In this document: positions 21,355 to 33,059 of the stretch, one piece after another
How positions within the stretch are numbered: the first letter of the stretch is position 1
How the letters are laid out: every line of letters begins with the position of its first letter
Assembly (NCBI RefSeq): GCF_028453695.1
Contig: NC_135778.1
Span: 37,437,214 to 37,501,213 of the forward strand
Direction: 5' to 3'
DNA: 64,000 nucleotides
Source: Augochlora pura
Taxonomy: Eukaryota; Arthropoda; Insecta; Hymenoptera; Halictidae
Program-made: the position numbers and the translations under genes
Notes under the pieces: model-generated
The model's database searches: none
What the model saw: the letters and a program-made list of their open reading frames with translations, nothing else
Told to the model about the DNA's origin: nothing

Positions 21355-24300
21355 TTATTTCATCAGAGCGTGTACTACAGCTTTCGCGTTCAGCGACTTC
21401 AGATCCGTGTACGTTTGTCCGGTACCAACAAAAACGATTGGCTGCCCGGTAATGTACGTCATGGAAATCGCCGCGCCTACCTATAAAATGATCGAGCGAT
21501 AAATGATTTATCAAGTTCCAGAATCAACGCCACCTTTACGTAACAAAAGTAATCGTTGAATGTCACCTTACCTTGTCATCGATTGTATCAAACTTAGTCA
21601 ACACGATCCCGTCAATGATATGAGGATTGCTGGATTGACTATGATCAGCCAACGCTTGATTGAATTTCACTAATTGATCAACAGCCTCGTTACCAACGAG
21701 AGCTTCACCGACAAAAAGCACTAGATCCGGTTCGTTCACTTTGATCAGCTTGGCCAAGGCTCTCATCAACGGCTCGTTGTCTTGCATTCTGCCAGCAGTG
21801 TCTACCAAGACCACGTCGATCCTCGAGTCCTTGGCAAACCGGATCGCTTCCATGGCTATGCCGGCTGCGTCTTTACCGTACCCTTTCTCGTACAGTTGAA
21901 CCATAGGTTGATTATCGTGCTTCTCCGGTGGGTGCAGAGCATTCAAATGACGCGTATGAGTTCTCAATTGCTCGACCGCGCCAGCTCTGAAATTAAACGA
22001 ACGATTAACGAATTTGTTCTAAATTTTTAACCATTGTACAATACGTTTCAAAAATATGCTAGTCCCCCTAGTATTCGAATGTTTCATTCTCTCGATATAA
22101 ACCTTTCTATAATACTATCTCGTTATTGTAAAATGTTCATGCTGAAGTAATACGATCGCTTGTTTCGCAAAAAGTATTGAATGTAAAATAAACTTTTCTA
22201 CATGGAAATTAAATAGTACGAGAAAGCACATTTGTTTATTGAAGATCAACTTTCTTTTCATTTGTAAGTTAAGAATTAAAACGGCCAAGTTTTATTTTTG
22301 AAATGTAACTAATATATGTGATGGAACAATCCGACATTCCTAATTTCCGTACATGTTATTACGATTTACGGGAAGTCCTGATCCCATACTCAGCCATCCA
22401 GCGATAATATTCTCCCTCTGTCTCTATCTCTGTCGCGTACTCACAGCGCATCATCGTCATCTTATTGGAGACATCATTTACTTATATTTGTTGATCTATC
22501 ATTTGACAATGCGTTTTAATTCGAGCCAAGAACCTATAAAATATATACTAGATTTTGAATAGTTTTTGAGATATTATGCATATAAATTCACGAAAAAATG
22601 GAAGACAAGTTAGCCAAATAAAAAAAAAAGATGACTGAAAAACGTACCAAAAGTTTATCACTGTCATTTTTTGAACTACTTCAAACTAAAGATGTTTTAC
22701 ATGCAGCGCTATTAATACTTCCAATTCGACTGAGTTTTTATATTGTTATTAGGTTCGTACATGTAACAAAAAATATGTTTCCATTTAAAAAACAAAACTT
22801 GACCATCTCTTGCATCAACACTGCAATCAAACTTATTTTCATTAATTGTAATCGTCCGTACCATTTTCTTTCTAAAATTTTTGTTGTATAGGAATACTTT
22901 AACAAATAATTGAATGATCGCATAAGTGTGGACACACTATGCAATGATAAAATAACGTGAATAATCCTTTGAGAAATAAAACCTATACTAGGATAAGTAC
23001 TTATTTATCGCCGATAAAATCGTCGTAGTGAAATGTAAAAAATCATATTGTTCAATTGTTTAGAGATAGATATATATACTTTCACAATGTACTGTAACAG
23101 TTCGCAAAAAATAATCCTGAGATAATCATACCTGAAAGTGTCGCACGCAGCAATAAGCACACGGAAATTATTCTCAATGAGCCAGAAGCAAATTTTTGCC
23201 AGGTTCGTTGATTTCCCTACGCCGTTAACCCCACAGAAGGCCATCACGTATGGTCTCTTATCCTTTTTGGCTTCTATCGCGTCTCGCAGAACGTCGACAC
23301 GCCTCTTCGGGGATAATATTTGTACCAGTGCGTCCGTCAAGCTTGCTTTAATCGTATTGGTCACGCTGTCGAATGTGCCAAGTACCTTCCCCTCCAATTT
23401 CACGCCAACGGAATCGCATAATTTTTGGGCAATATCGGCAGCCACGTTTTTTGCGATCAAATGATCCTTCAGTTTCTCCAAAACTGGAGCCATGTCGTCG
23501 TATTTCAAGCTCTTATTGCCAACCAAGCTTTTGAACATGGAAAACATACTACTGGATTTCTTTTGTACTTGCGGTTTGGAATTTACAATTTCCTGGTTCG
23601 ACTCGTCCTCCGACTCGCTTTCTACTTCTAAGTCGCGGATGGATCCCTTCATCTGGCCCACTAACTAAAAAATGGTATTAAACAAGGTTTAATGCGTGGT
23701 AACGATTGAACTCAACCATTCCCAGTAACCCTAATTTGACATTCGTAAATGTATATCTACATTACAAATTTTTATATTCTTTTTAAAAAGTTGATTTTAT
23801 CCTCTAAACAATTTATATAGCATAAACAAAATATAAATTCATGTTATAAATAAATTACACTACTAATATAAAAATTGTCATAATTTTTGGATAATGTATA
23901 AGAAATATATTGAATTGAATAAAATTTAATATGGATTAAATGGTGTGAAATTACTGTTGTATCAGCTGGCACATAATCTCCACCTTCTTCTGGCTTATCT
24001 TTGGTGCGCTCTAATGTAGCTAGATCCTTGGTGGTCCCACCTAATTCCCATACACGAGGTTTCTTACCAGCTTTTTCTTGTTTGCGGCTCTTCCTATAAA
24101 TTAAAAATTGCTAATATTGTGGTGTTGAAAGACATTTGTCTTAAATCTCCAGTATAATGAACCTACTGCTTCTCAAGTTTCTTCTTGTGAGGGTTCAGGC
24201 TTTGAGCCAATTTCATACGGTTTGCGATTAAAATGTCTTCACCTATTTCCCCATTATGATTATGATTATTTGTTTGGTTATTTTGTACATCCTGCTTTGG

Positions 24301-25885
24301 GGTCTCATGAACTTTTACTAGAAAATTAAATTGAAATGATTAAATGAAGTAGTTAATTCCATGAAATACAAAGTGTGCGCTAAAACTTTCTCATAGAAGC
24401 ATTTTAGATAAGTTAATAAACAAAGATGTGCCAAAGAAACTAACTCTTCTAGAAATCCAGCTATTGTTAGTATTATTACAATCGTTTATTCAAAAGAAGA
24501 GAGCTATGATACTTCGACGGTTGTTGTTAATTTCTTCACCTGTGTTATCAGTTTATTATAATTACAGTGCAGTTAGATATATGAGCAAAAGTATACATTA
24601 AATCTCTTCTTTTTGAACAACAGATTATAGCTGGATACATGCGTGTCATGCGTTGCATGAAAAAGCCAAAACCACTTACTGTGATCATCTTTATTAGTAT
24701 TAACTCCCTTCTTCTTTTTACCTAGAAGCGAAGAATAAGTCCCTATATCCTGTTAGTGATACCCACATTAGAAAGAATACTACCTAAATGATAATTACTT
24801 GTGATACTATCTAAGACAGATTTCTTCGAGAACTTATTACAAGCAAGTGAATATCTTTCTAGAAATCCTCCTCAACCTCATGAATTGTAAATTATTATGA
24901 GTTTGTCGACATAAGATAACAACTATTGTACAAGAAAGAAGGATACTTCAGCAAGATATTTCATATAAATACAAGTATTACTAAACAGAAGTTTAGAAGT
25001 GTCTATTACATACCCTGTTTTTTGTTATCTTTATCATCCTTCCGTTCAATCATACTAGCAACAGTCTTTTTAGACTTTTGACTCTCATCGAACGTACGCA
25101 TTTGCTTGGGTATTTTAGCCTGTATCCGTGCCCATTGCTCAGCCATGGCGAGCACACTCTCGTAATTACTTTGAAATTCAAATTTATAAAACCACTGAGA
25201 CCTTTCCAATTCATTTTTAAATCTGTCTCGGAACTCTAAATGGATATCATTTAAAAATTTATCTACATAAGATAATTGTAGTATTTTCTGGTATGCTACA
25301 ACAAATACCAGTTCAAACTCGTTGTCGAGTTTATATTGTAGACGTAAGGAATCATGTTCAAAAGTATGATTCCCCGTACGCTCCTAAAACAAAAATTATC
25401 GAATGTTACAAAGGCAATAATATCAACAATATTTGTTGCAGCTTTAATTTAATGATAACGGATATTATAGATTATCCATGAAACAACAAAGTAACATGAT
25501 GACAAAGGAACTATCAAACAGATGAGAATATAATTCATTACTGTAGGAGGACCAAAGTCCATAAGGTAAATTACAGGTATTCATGCCAAAATTTACAATT
25601 GAAATATTAATTCTTAGCATCCTATGGTTAAATTATTGTATGCGAAAAGTCATCCTCCTATTTCTATTTGGATTTTACGTTTCGCGTCTAGTTTACGTCT
25701 GTCAAAAGAATCCATATGGAGAGAATGGAAATTAAAAAAAAATAGGAAACCTTAGCAAAAACACTTACTTGCAATATGACACTTCGTATAAGTGCATTAA
25801 CGCTAGGAGCAAATAGTTGCGAGGTATTTTGGAAACACCAGAGCACTATACCTCCTTTACTAAATATAGTAAATAAGTCAAGCAT
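21355..25885 (-). CDS. SRPRA: Signal recognition particle receptor subunit alpha
   Basis: GTPase docking subunit of the SRP receptor at the endoplasmic reticulum. It pairs with SRP54 to deliver ribosome-nascent chains to the translocon and is anchored through the beta subunit (family knowledge). Eight exons in transcript order: 25769-25885, 25014-25383, 24680-24721, 24167-24317, 23955-24093, 23132-23664, 21572-21986, 21355-21480. All junctions are GT-AG and in phase, giving 630 residues against about 638 in human. The start ATG opens MLDLFTIFSKGG, the conserved N-terminus of the beta-binding SRX domain (about 1-165). A lysine-rich linker includes PRVWELGG. The N domain begins around 315. The G domain has GVNGVGKST (418-426), DTFRAGAVEQL, the insertion box, DTAGR, TKFD, GTGQTY and C-terminal VVHALMK. 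Nothing is broken or missing. The 42-nt third exon encodes a basic stretch. Confidence 0.97.
21987..23131. other. SRPRA intron
   Basis: A 1.1-kb AT-rich intron splitting the G domain within DTFR/AGA. Short open frames in it (22353-22562, 22631-22891) have no recognisable content. Confidence 0.85.
24318..24679. other. SRPRA intron
   Basis: A 362-bp intron; no internal feature recognised. Confidence 0.85.
25384..25768. other. SRPRA first intron
   Basis: A 385-bp intron after codon 39; no internal feature recognised. Confidence 0.85.
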
Positions 25886-26483
25886 TGTTGCACTATTTTT
25901 TTTTTATAATAAATGTTTGTAATACAACACTTAGTGGTCTAACCTACTAGTGATCGCGCAATTTGATTTTTGTACACGTCAGATACTGCGTGAAACGGAG
26001 ACCAAAATGCGCAAGAAGGCACGTTGCTAAACTGAAAAGTTTACCATTCGACCTTAAAAACCCTAGTATCACGGACGAGACATCGGAGTAGACTGGTCAC
26101 CATATGGGGTTTTCTGTCACATATTTTGAAAAATCCAATACGTTAAAAACCAGAGGCACAGACTTGGGATGCCCCTAACTTCAGATTTAAAGTGCCTAAT
26201 GAATCTGTGGCTTCTAAATCGTAACGCGAATAATAATACAGAAGTTTATATTTCTGAAATATCGTGGAGCTTCTGAAACAAAGTGCTCCCGTGAAAAAGT
26301 AAATATCTTTGTGACCGACTGTCACAAACTGTCGGGAACACTGTCAGAAATTACAGTCGCAATTTTCATGCATTCGACTTCAGATTATTGCAAGCACTTG
26401 AGATGTCTTACGATGTCGTTTATAGATCTCGAGAATGTTAGAAAACAAATCAAACGTTGCTCACCCAGAATAGGTGCCCCATT

Positions 26484-26552
26484 AGACGCCTCTATCGGCG
26501 CTGATCGCGCATAGCTACGGCACTGCCAAGTCGAGAGAAGTTAGCAGCAGAT
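26484..26552 (+). repeat. Inverted repeat arm A (partner 29865-29933)
   Basis: From gacgcctctatcggcg to gttagcagcagat this segment matches the reverse complement of 29865-29933 with roughly eight differences over about 68 bp. A core of 'gcatagctacggcactgcc' and 'gtcgagagaagttagcag' is identical. Similarity stops abruptly at both ends. Confidence 0.9.
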
Positions 26553-26910
26553 ACTTTCTCGACTGTAAGAATTTAAAATCACTTCGACGCTTTTTCTCGA
26601 CAATTACGTGTTAAAAAATGTTTACAGAATTAGATGTAGCAGACAGTTTTTGTTTCGGGTAAAAGACCTCTTGTAAATATGCAGAACTATCCTTTTAAAC
26701 TTTGACGGTCATTTAACTTGCTATTATGACATATAAGAGCAATACGACCTTCCTGACGTTTTTATTGCTAAAAAATGCACGCTCTCGCGAAAACTCGTTT
26801 TATTTTGAAAACTTTGAATGATAGAGAAGTTCGGGTTTTTGAATTCGAGTGTGGAAAGCGAGACACTATATGTATAATTATAATATATATAATAGAAAAA
26901 TAACATTTGA

Positions 26911-26916
26911 TTTATT
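26911..26916 (-). terminator. Poly(A) signal, WDR12-like gene
   Basis: AATAAA on the minus strand, 71 bp beyond the WDR12-like stop codon, at a typical distance. Confidence 0.6.
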
Positions 26917-26986
26917 CTACAATATTATTAAATGCATATATATATCAATTAGTGTCGCCGTCGTTGATTCGCATTAATCCGATGCG

Positions 26987-29020
26987 CTAGATTGGTTTAT
27001 ATATTCTGACGATTTTGTCTTGACCACCGAATATCATAAATTGTGGATTCGACCAGTCGCAGCATAACTCTTCCTGTTCGTGATCGTGTAGATCGAATAT
27101 TGGCGCTTTGCGGCTAGAAACAAACGTTTCGAAATGTTTAAAAACCACAAACGTTTAGCCACATAACTGGGCAATAATTGATTCGATTTATCGTACTTTC
27201 TGATGTCCCAAAGTTGCACCAAACCGCCTCCTAAGATAAATAAATTCTGATCCACGGTCGACCATTTTAAACATCTCACCGGTTCGTTGTAACGATTGAA
27301 CAATGTTCTCGCGTTCTCGGCTGTTGGAAGTAATCACGTTGAATTCGTAGAATTTACAATGATCAGCGACCGGAGATTCAAAATACGGAGTATACCTGCA
27401 GCTCTCGGGTCGTACAATATAATTTTGTTGCGGGCGTTCGCCGCTATCACGGAATTACACAATGGCGAATAGTCGACCTTGTAAAGGGGTTGTCGGTCGG
27501 TAAATTCCTGTTTAATTTTGCCTGATTTGCAGTCCCACACTTTCACAGTCTTGTCCAACGAGCACGATATAATTTCCGTTTCGCCCGACCAGAGTAAATC
27601 GGTGATAGAGTCTGTGTGACCCTTCATTGTTAACGAGATCGTCTAAAAGAATTACAATAAAAAGAGATACAATGTTCACAGACCGTAGTCGCGGTTTTCG
27701 CGTTTACGCCTGTTAAACTTACTTGAGATTTACGTGCTTTCATGTACTTGCCAAACTTGTTCGGACCTTGAGCGATTAAAAATACCAATAGAGAGAAAAA
27801 TCGTATGCTACACGCTGTTCAGTCTCTTAGCGCACTTTTTCTATCATACTCACGTATCTGCCAAAATTTCATCGTAGCATCCGATCCAGCGACAGCAATA
27901 ATTGTTTTGTCCTTATTAACGCCACAAGCGTTGAATCTATTAGTTCCATCGTGTTCATACGTATAGTCCGTACTAGCAATTACAGAATTCTTCACGATAT
28001 TGCAGACCCACATTACAGCTGTTCCGTTTTCCGCCACGCTGTACATTTTCATTACAAACACAAGTCATTTGAGAAAATAAACGTCACAGCTATGGATGAT
28101 TTACCTAACGAAATTAGCAATATCTTTCTTCAAGAATGTCCACGCTACACCCGTGACGCTTGCCTTGTGACCATTTATCGTAAGCCGGTGTTTCCCTTTA
28201 ACTGTCCAGACGTGCAGCGTGCCATCGTGGCAACCAATTAATATCCTATCGGAAGCATAATTTTGCATGAAGAGTCTGTAGATTATTGTAGACGATCTAC
28301 GTTAATAAGCTTGAAAAATAACCATTCGTTGTAAACGGCAACAGCGCTTACAGGATCATCATGTTTAAGGCAGTTTAGAAGTTTTGGCTCTGCGTATTCT
28401 ATACTGGTCTCAAGATTTTTTACTATTTGCGCGGTCGGGCTTTCACCGATCCGTGGCGTTTCGAATTTGATCCGTGACTCCTCGCGTCCGATCCGTGGCC
28501 CTTCGCGTCCGATCTGTGGCTCTTCGCGTCCGATCTGTGGCTCTTCGCGTCCGATCTGTGGCTCTTCGCGTCCGATCTGTGGTTCTTCGATTCCGATCTG
28601 TGGCTCTTCGCGTCCGATCTGTGGCTCTTCGTGTTTGACAATGCTTTCGCACAATTCAGCGGCCGCGCGTTTCACCACCATCTTATCCGCTAAATTCAAA
28701 CTTTCCAACTTTAACCTCACCTCTGGATCAATCGAAGGCATTGGATGGCTGATCGTCCCCTTATTCGCGGCGTACGAGGAAGATTCTGTACAAAAACGAT
28801 TTAATGTACGCGTGTGTCTCTCGACAATCGAACGGTTTAAAAACGACCGATGAGTACCATAGAAATAGTCGAACGTATTATCCTCGGACTTTTTAAGTTC
28901 TGTATTGATCCACGTGACAGAACGTCCGTGAACAGTCAATTGCAACGGCAGATATTCGTCGCCGTCGTCTCGTTTAATCAACGGTCCCAGTTTCACCGAG
29001 ATCGTGCCGTCGGTTGACAT
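26987..29020 (-). CDS. WDR12: WDR12/Ytm1-like ribosome biogenesis WD40 protein with split NLE domain
   Basis: WDR12 works in the PeBoW complex (with Pes1 and Bop1) for 60S subunit maturation; its NLE domain is removed by the Mdn1/Rea1 ATPase (family knowledge). Seven exons: 28323-29020, 28105-28245, 27854-28038, 27723-27766, 27396-27642, 27197-27320, 26987-27113. All are in phase, giving 521 residues. WD motifs seen: HDDPVSAVAVYNEW/ILIGCHDGTLHVW, GHKASVTGVAW, VSVAENGTAVMW, MKGHTDSITDLLW, SCSLDKTVKVWD, KAPIFDLHDHE and a final FGGQDKIVRIYKP, in the WDR12 order. Residues 1-72 resemble a diverged NLE start (DGTISVKL, FDYFYGTHRSFL). The usual closing strand (SIEYAEP, about 206) comes about 130 residues later, after an insertion with eight heptapeptide repeats. 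Start chosen: ATG at 29020, with A at -3. Human WDR12 is about 423 residues. The first donor (TG/GTTATT) is weak. Conservation is modest, so a paralogue is possible. Confidence 0.85.
28463..28630 (-). repeat. Coding 21-bp minisatellite in WDR12-like gene
   Basis: Eight in-frame 21-bp units encode variants of E-E-P-Q-I-G-R: the first six are near identical, the last two diverged (EGPRIGR, EESRIKF). Because 21 is divisible by three and the unit lacks stops, all three minus-strand frames and one plus-strand frame stay open across it. Confidence 0.95.
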
Positions 29021-29864
29021 GTTTACATCCACCCCCTAAACATAAATCGATGTATGTACCACGTGTATACTTAATTATAGCGTGCTGCAAGATTATTATA
29101 TAAAATTATAAGTAAGACTCTTGTATCGGTTGTTATCGTAAACAGAGTAACGATAAGAGTACAGTCGAAAGCAGAATGTAAACGTTACAGAGGGCAACGA
29201 ATGTGAACGTCCAACCGAAAAACGGTCGCTCCGTTTTTTGGCTTCCAACGAATTTTACGATTTGATTTTCTGGTAAACGAAGCCTCGAACATTATTTCTA
29301 CGAACACTGTTCACCGCACCCTACTGCTGTTCAAGAAAACAATGCTGGATAGAACGCAACAAGACAATGTATCCGCTTACCACGAATTTGTTGGATTAAA
29401 TGATGGCAAGGTTGTTTCTCAAAGACAAAACGGTTCCTTTGAACGTTCAGACAAATGATCTTGCTTTCTCCGAGCCGAGATTCGATCGGTTGAACGTCAA
29501 GTTTCTGTGCAAAAAGCCAGATAGTACGGGACGAACGCTATACTTTAGAGTGGCTTTTAACGGCATGCGAGACTCGCGCCTATTTACAGACTGGATCCTA
29601 CTCGTAGAGACGGTCGCTTCTGCGCATAGCAAACGAGAAGCAAAGCAACGTAGAATTCAAAGTCCGAGTGGCGGGGGTTCGAGTCTGCGTACTGCGTCGC
29701 TAGCTGGCCCAAAATTATTTCAAAACTTTGCACTATAATTTCTTCCACGCTGCAATGGTTAGATTGCTTATTTATACTTAATATCTTCCTCAATAAATCC
29801 AGACAATTTTTCTTCCATTTATCGTCTTTGTATACTCTCGTTTCTGGAGTTTTGCCGCCACGTG

Positions 29865-29933
29865 ATCTGCTGCTAACTTCTCTCGACACGGCAGTGCCGT
29901 AGCTATGCGTGATCAACGCCGCTAGAGGCGCCT
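29865..29933 (-). repeat. Inverted repeat arm B (partner 26484-26552)
   Basis: Read on the minus strand, this arm runs ggcgcctctagcggcg to gttagcagcagat and matches arm A. It lies about 850 bp upstream of the WDR12-like start codon. Confidence 0.9.
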
Positions 29934-30117
29934 TAAATTCTTGTCAGATTCCTAGTACTCTTTAAATTGATTTCTATGCAATAATTAATAATAAATCACT
30001 GCAATAATGTTTAATTCTATCGAGGAGATCGGTGTTGTCACAAAAGTAACCCGTAATTAATTGCAATATTAAAGCTTCGCTTTCTTTTATTGTATCCTTA
30101 TACATAGCCCGAGTATA

Positions 30118-30310
30118 TTAATAATCTATATATGTATATATATATAATATATATATATTCATATATTTATATCCATATTTATATAATAGTATGTATATCT
30201 TCGTCGCATGTAGGCGTGTTTCCCGTTTCAATTTCTATTGAGTTTACAACCGCCGTTGTACGTATGTATATGTGTATGTATGCATGTGTGTGTGTGTATA
30301 TTTGTTTGTG
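30118..30310. repeat. TA- and TG-rich simple repeats
   Basis: Imperfect (TA)n followed by tgtatgtatg and (TG)n runs; open frames across it are artefacts. Confidence 0.9.
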
Positions 30311-33059
30311 TGTGTCTGATTTCACAGTGTGCGCGTATTTGTCTATGCGTATCTATTTATATGTATATACGTATATACAGTCATTCATTTTAAATATTTC
30401 AATATAACATTGTCAACCAATAATTTATTTCGCTTAAGCTACACATACGGGGATTTGCTGTACCCCTTTACTCCGACTTTTTTTTATGTATTATTATGCA
30501 CGCATCGCAAATTGCATTCTCGATTCGTAATTAATTTTTTTCATACCATTATACACGTTGCCTCTCTTTCTCTCTCGCTCTCTCTCTCTTTTTCTTTCTC
30601 TCTATACCACTCTCATACACACACTTTCCTTTTTTTTTTTAATTAGTTAACACGAAATCTCACTCGTTAAACAGCTCTCGAAGACTAAGGACACCCAAAG
30701 CGGATCACAGTCTGTCTCTGCACTCGTTGAATCTTAGTCAAACTTCCAGAAAGAATAACGGAATTAAAAGAAGAATTCCAGAGGGTACACGCAAACATCT
30801 CCATTTCGCCACGATGAATCCTCGATCCCTGCTCTGTTAACTATAAATCAATTTATTTAATCGTCAACCGATTATGATGCCCTGCGAACTTTAATGTTAT
30901 GTACGCGTACATACTTTAAGTCTATTACTCTTTTCTTGTAAATTTGTACATTGTATTATTCCTTGGACTACTGAAGCGCGGCCTCCTGTACCGGAGTCAT
31001 TTCTAACACTGATATTCTTACGGTCTGTTTGTTTCTTCTTTCTGCAGTTAAATAAAATCGCCTTGTAACGTGTCAAATGTACGAGATAAAACGTGATTAA
31101 AAGGTGAACATTGCAGTACATTAATTTTTACGAGCAAGTATTAATGGTTTCGCAGCGGGTATCTTCGTTATTGGTTCATTATGATTTTTGTAAAGAATTC
31201 AGTAGCGGATCCAGGATCATCGAGACGAAATCCTGGTCCTAACAAACATAGAATTCGGTCGAGCTCCAGTGTTCGACAAAAGATTCTTAGAAGGACTTAC
31301 TTATTCAACTTTATGTTATATAACTCTTTCTCGACTGTGTCCCGTAAAAAGTCTTTAAAATCAGACGCGTCAGTGTTTATCCTCCGAAACTCGTATCGTA
31401 CAGTTCTCGTTTACTGAGCTTTATCTATTGAACCCCTTAATATATTTCTGAGCAGTCGCCATATTGCTCGTCGTCAAAACGGTAAATATTAATATATTAG
31501 TAAAAACTAACAATATTTCTAACTGGTGAACTGTAAATAGGTTCTGAGAGAGCTTGCTTTCATTATACTAGTCTCGCTCTACAAATATGAAAGATTGCAT
31601 TGATAGGGTTAAAATATGTGTAGATAGTGTTTGTTCCTGTAGTTGCGTGAAGTTTATATTTCATTTCTGTGGAAATAGAATCGAATTGAACACTGGAGGG
31701 TTCTGCTCCTTGAAAACCTATTTGCTATCGTTTAAACATTAGCTTATATATGTACACACCAAGAGACATCGAGCGATTTGGGGCTCTCGAATTTGAAAGA
31801 AAGAAACAAAGAAGTAAGAAGGAGGAATTTCTTTGGACGCAATTTTGTGGCATTTTCGATCGATTTGATCGCGTCTGAATCGCGGACATATTATTTTCTT
31901 TTCGTTTTTTTTTCTTAAACGATAATTCCACTATTGACAAGTCTTATGAGAAAAAGCGACGTTAAGGATTGTCTGGATAAACGAAGACCGGATTATCATT
32001 CGACTTTCATTTGAAATGTGATCGAAGAATTTTTTTTCCCCGATATACTTATTAGTGATTACATTATCGCTTGCTATACGTTGGAATAACTTTGTCTAAA
32101 TATCATGATAGCGTGTACAATGATCATACGTATGCGAATTTTGCACGAGTTTAATATGCGAAACGTTAACGTCGATTTCAAAAATGGCGACTTTAAGGTG
32201 CACCGAATTTTCCATTTATATATTCGTTATATATCGCAGTATCGCCGAACAGAGTGATTGTAGCGGGAGAAGCGATATCAATAATGAGCGGAATTAATCA
32301 ATTGGTCGTTCTTGTTACACAGAATGTGATTCAGGATGATAATCTTGTATAGATTTAAAAAGAAACTTGATAATCACCCTTCTATCGAACGATACGAAAT
32401 GATATGCCGAAGTGTTGTCGCACTGTTTGCCAGTGTTCAGAATATTCATCGTTTAAAATTGAATAATTATTGCATTTCACGATAGTCGTATACACTGCAA
32501 AAATCGTATAAAAAACATCGAGACAATCGCTCGTAAAAAAGACAACGGTACGTTGACGGAGAAAAATGGAATTAGAAGTCTTCAACGGTTTATCAACGGT
32601 TTTAAAATTGTAAAATGGCAGTTATTTAATTAACGGTCGGTCCAGTCCCTAATCTACTATTCACGGCGGTAGCTATTACTTCCATTCCAACGTTTCCTCA
32701 AGTCTAAGCTAATCGAATAAATACTGGAAGAAAGAAGTATTCCTAGGCTAGCGTCGTCTCTCATTGCGACGATTACTGCCTCGCCATTCGATAGGCCTTG
32801 TCAGTAAAGCATTAATAACTAGACACCTACTAGCCGCAGCCTGATGCTGAAGTTATTCATAAAACGTATAACTACAAAACACGTGGAACACAGATCATAG
32901 AAATATTACATTAAAAGTAAAATACAGGACTAGTGGCGACAGAGTGAAATGAAATCTATATAAATGAATACAAGTCAAGGTAGAAATGTTACGTATGAGG
33001 TAACGATTCACGTATCAGGCTAGGCAAAAGTGTTATACCTAAAAAAATCGCTCAACTTT

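Larger units (their letters stand above)
25886..26986. other. SRPRA upstream / WDR12 downstream region
   Basis: Holds the SRPRA promoter and 5' leader (not delimited), one arm of a ~68-bp inverted repeat (26484-26552), and the WDR12 3' untranslated region with a poly(A) signal. No coding sequence is supported. Confidence 0.7.
29021..33059. other. Region between WDR12-like gene and myosin; no supported gene
   Basis: Holds the upstream region of the WDR12-like gene (a possible non-coding 5' exon, with an acceptor-like tttag at 29036-29040), inverted repeat arm B (29865-29933), TA/TG simple repeats (about 30118-30310), a CT run (about 30560-30605) and presumably the myosin 3' untranslated region. 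Overlapping open frames at 29400-29738 (+) and 29584-29916 (-) match nothing I recognise. A myosin poly(A) signal could not be assigned confidently. Confidence 0.6.

Noticed and set aside
27114..27196. Read-through of the WDR12-like sixth exon into LLPSYVAKRLWF...
   Set aside because: This frame ends in a stop without a final WD repeat. Splicing at 27196/27113 restores the KAPIFDL motif in frame, so the segment is an 83-bp intron.
28246..28322. Read-through of the WDR12-like first exon into FKLINVDRLQ
   Set aside because: A 77-bp intron (GTTATT...GATAG) joins W to ILIGCHDG in frame, matching the WDR12 pattern EWIL-G.
29660..29710. ggcgggggttcgagtctgcg resembles a tRNA T-arm
   Set aside because: No matching acceptor stem, D-arm or anticodon arm lies at the expected distance upstream.
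29400..29738. Plus-strand 112-codon frame
   Set aside because: No recognisable domain, overlapped by open frames on the other strand; probably chance in balanced-composition sequence.
29584..29916. Minus-strand 110-codon frame upstream of the WDR12-like gene
   Set aside because: It begins inside the inverted repeat and uses no known motif. The WDR12-like N-terminus is already accounted for at 29020. At most a non-coding 5' exon.
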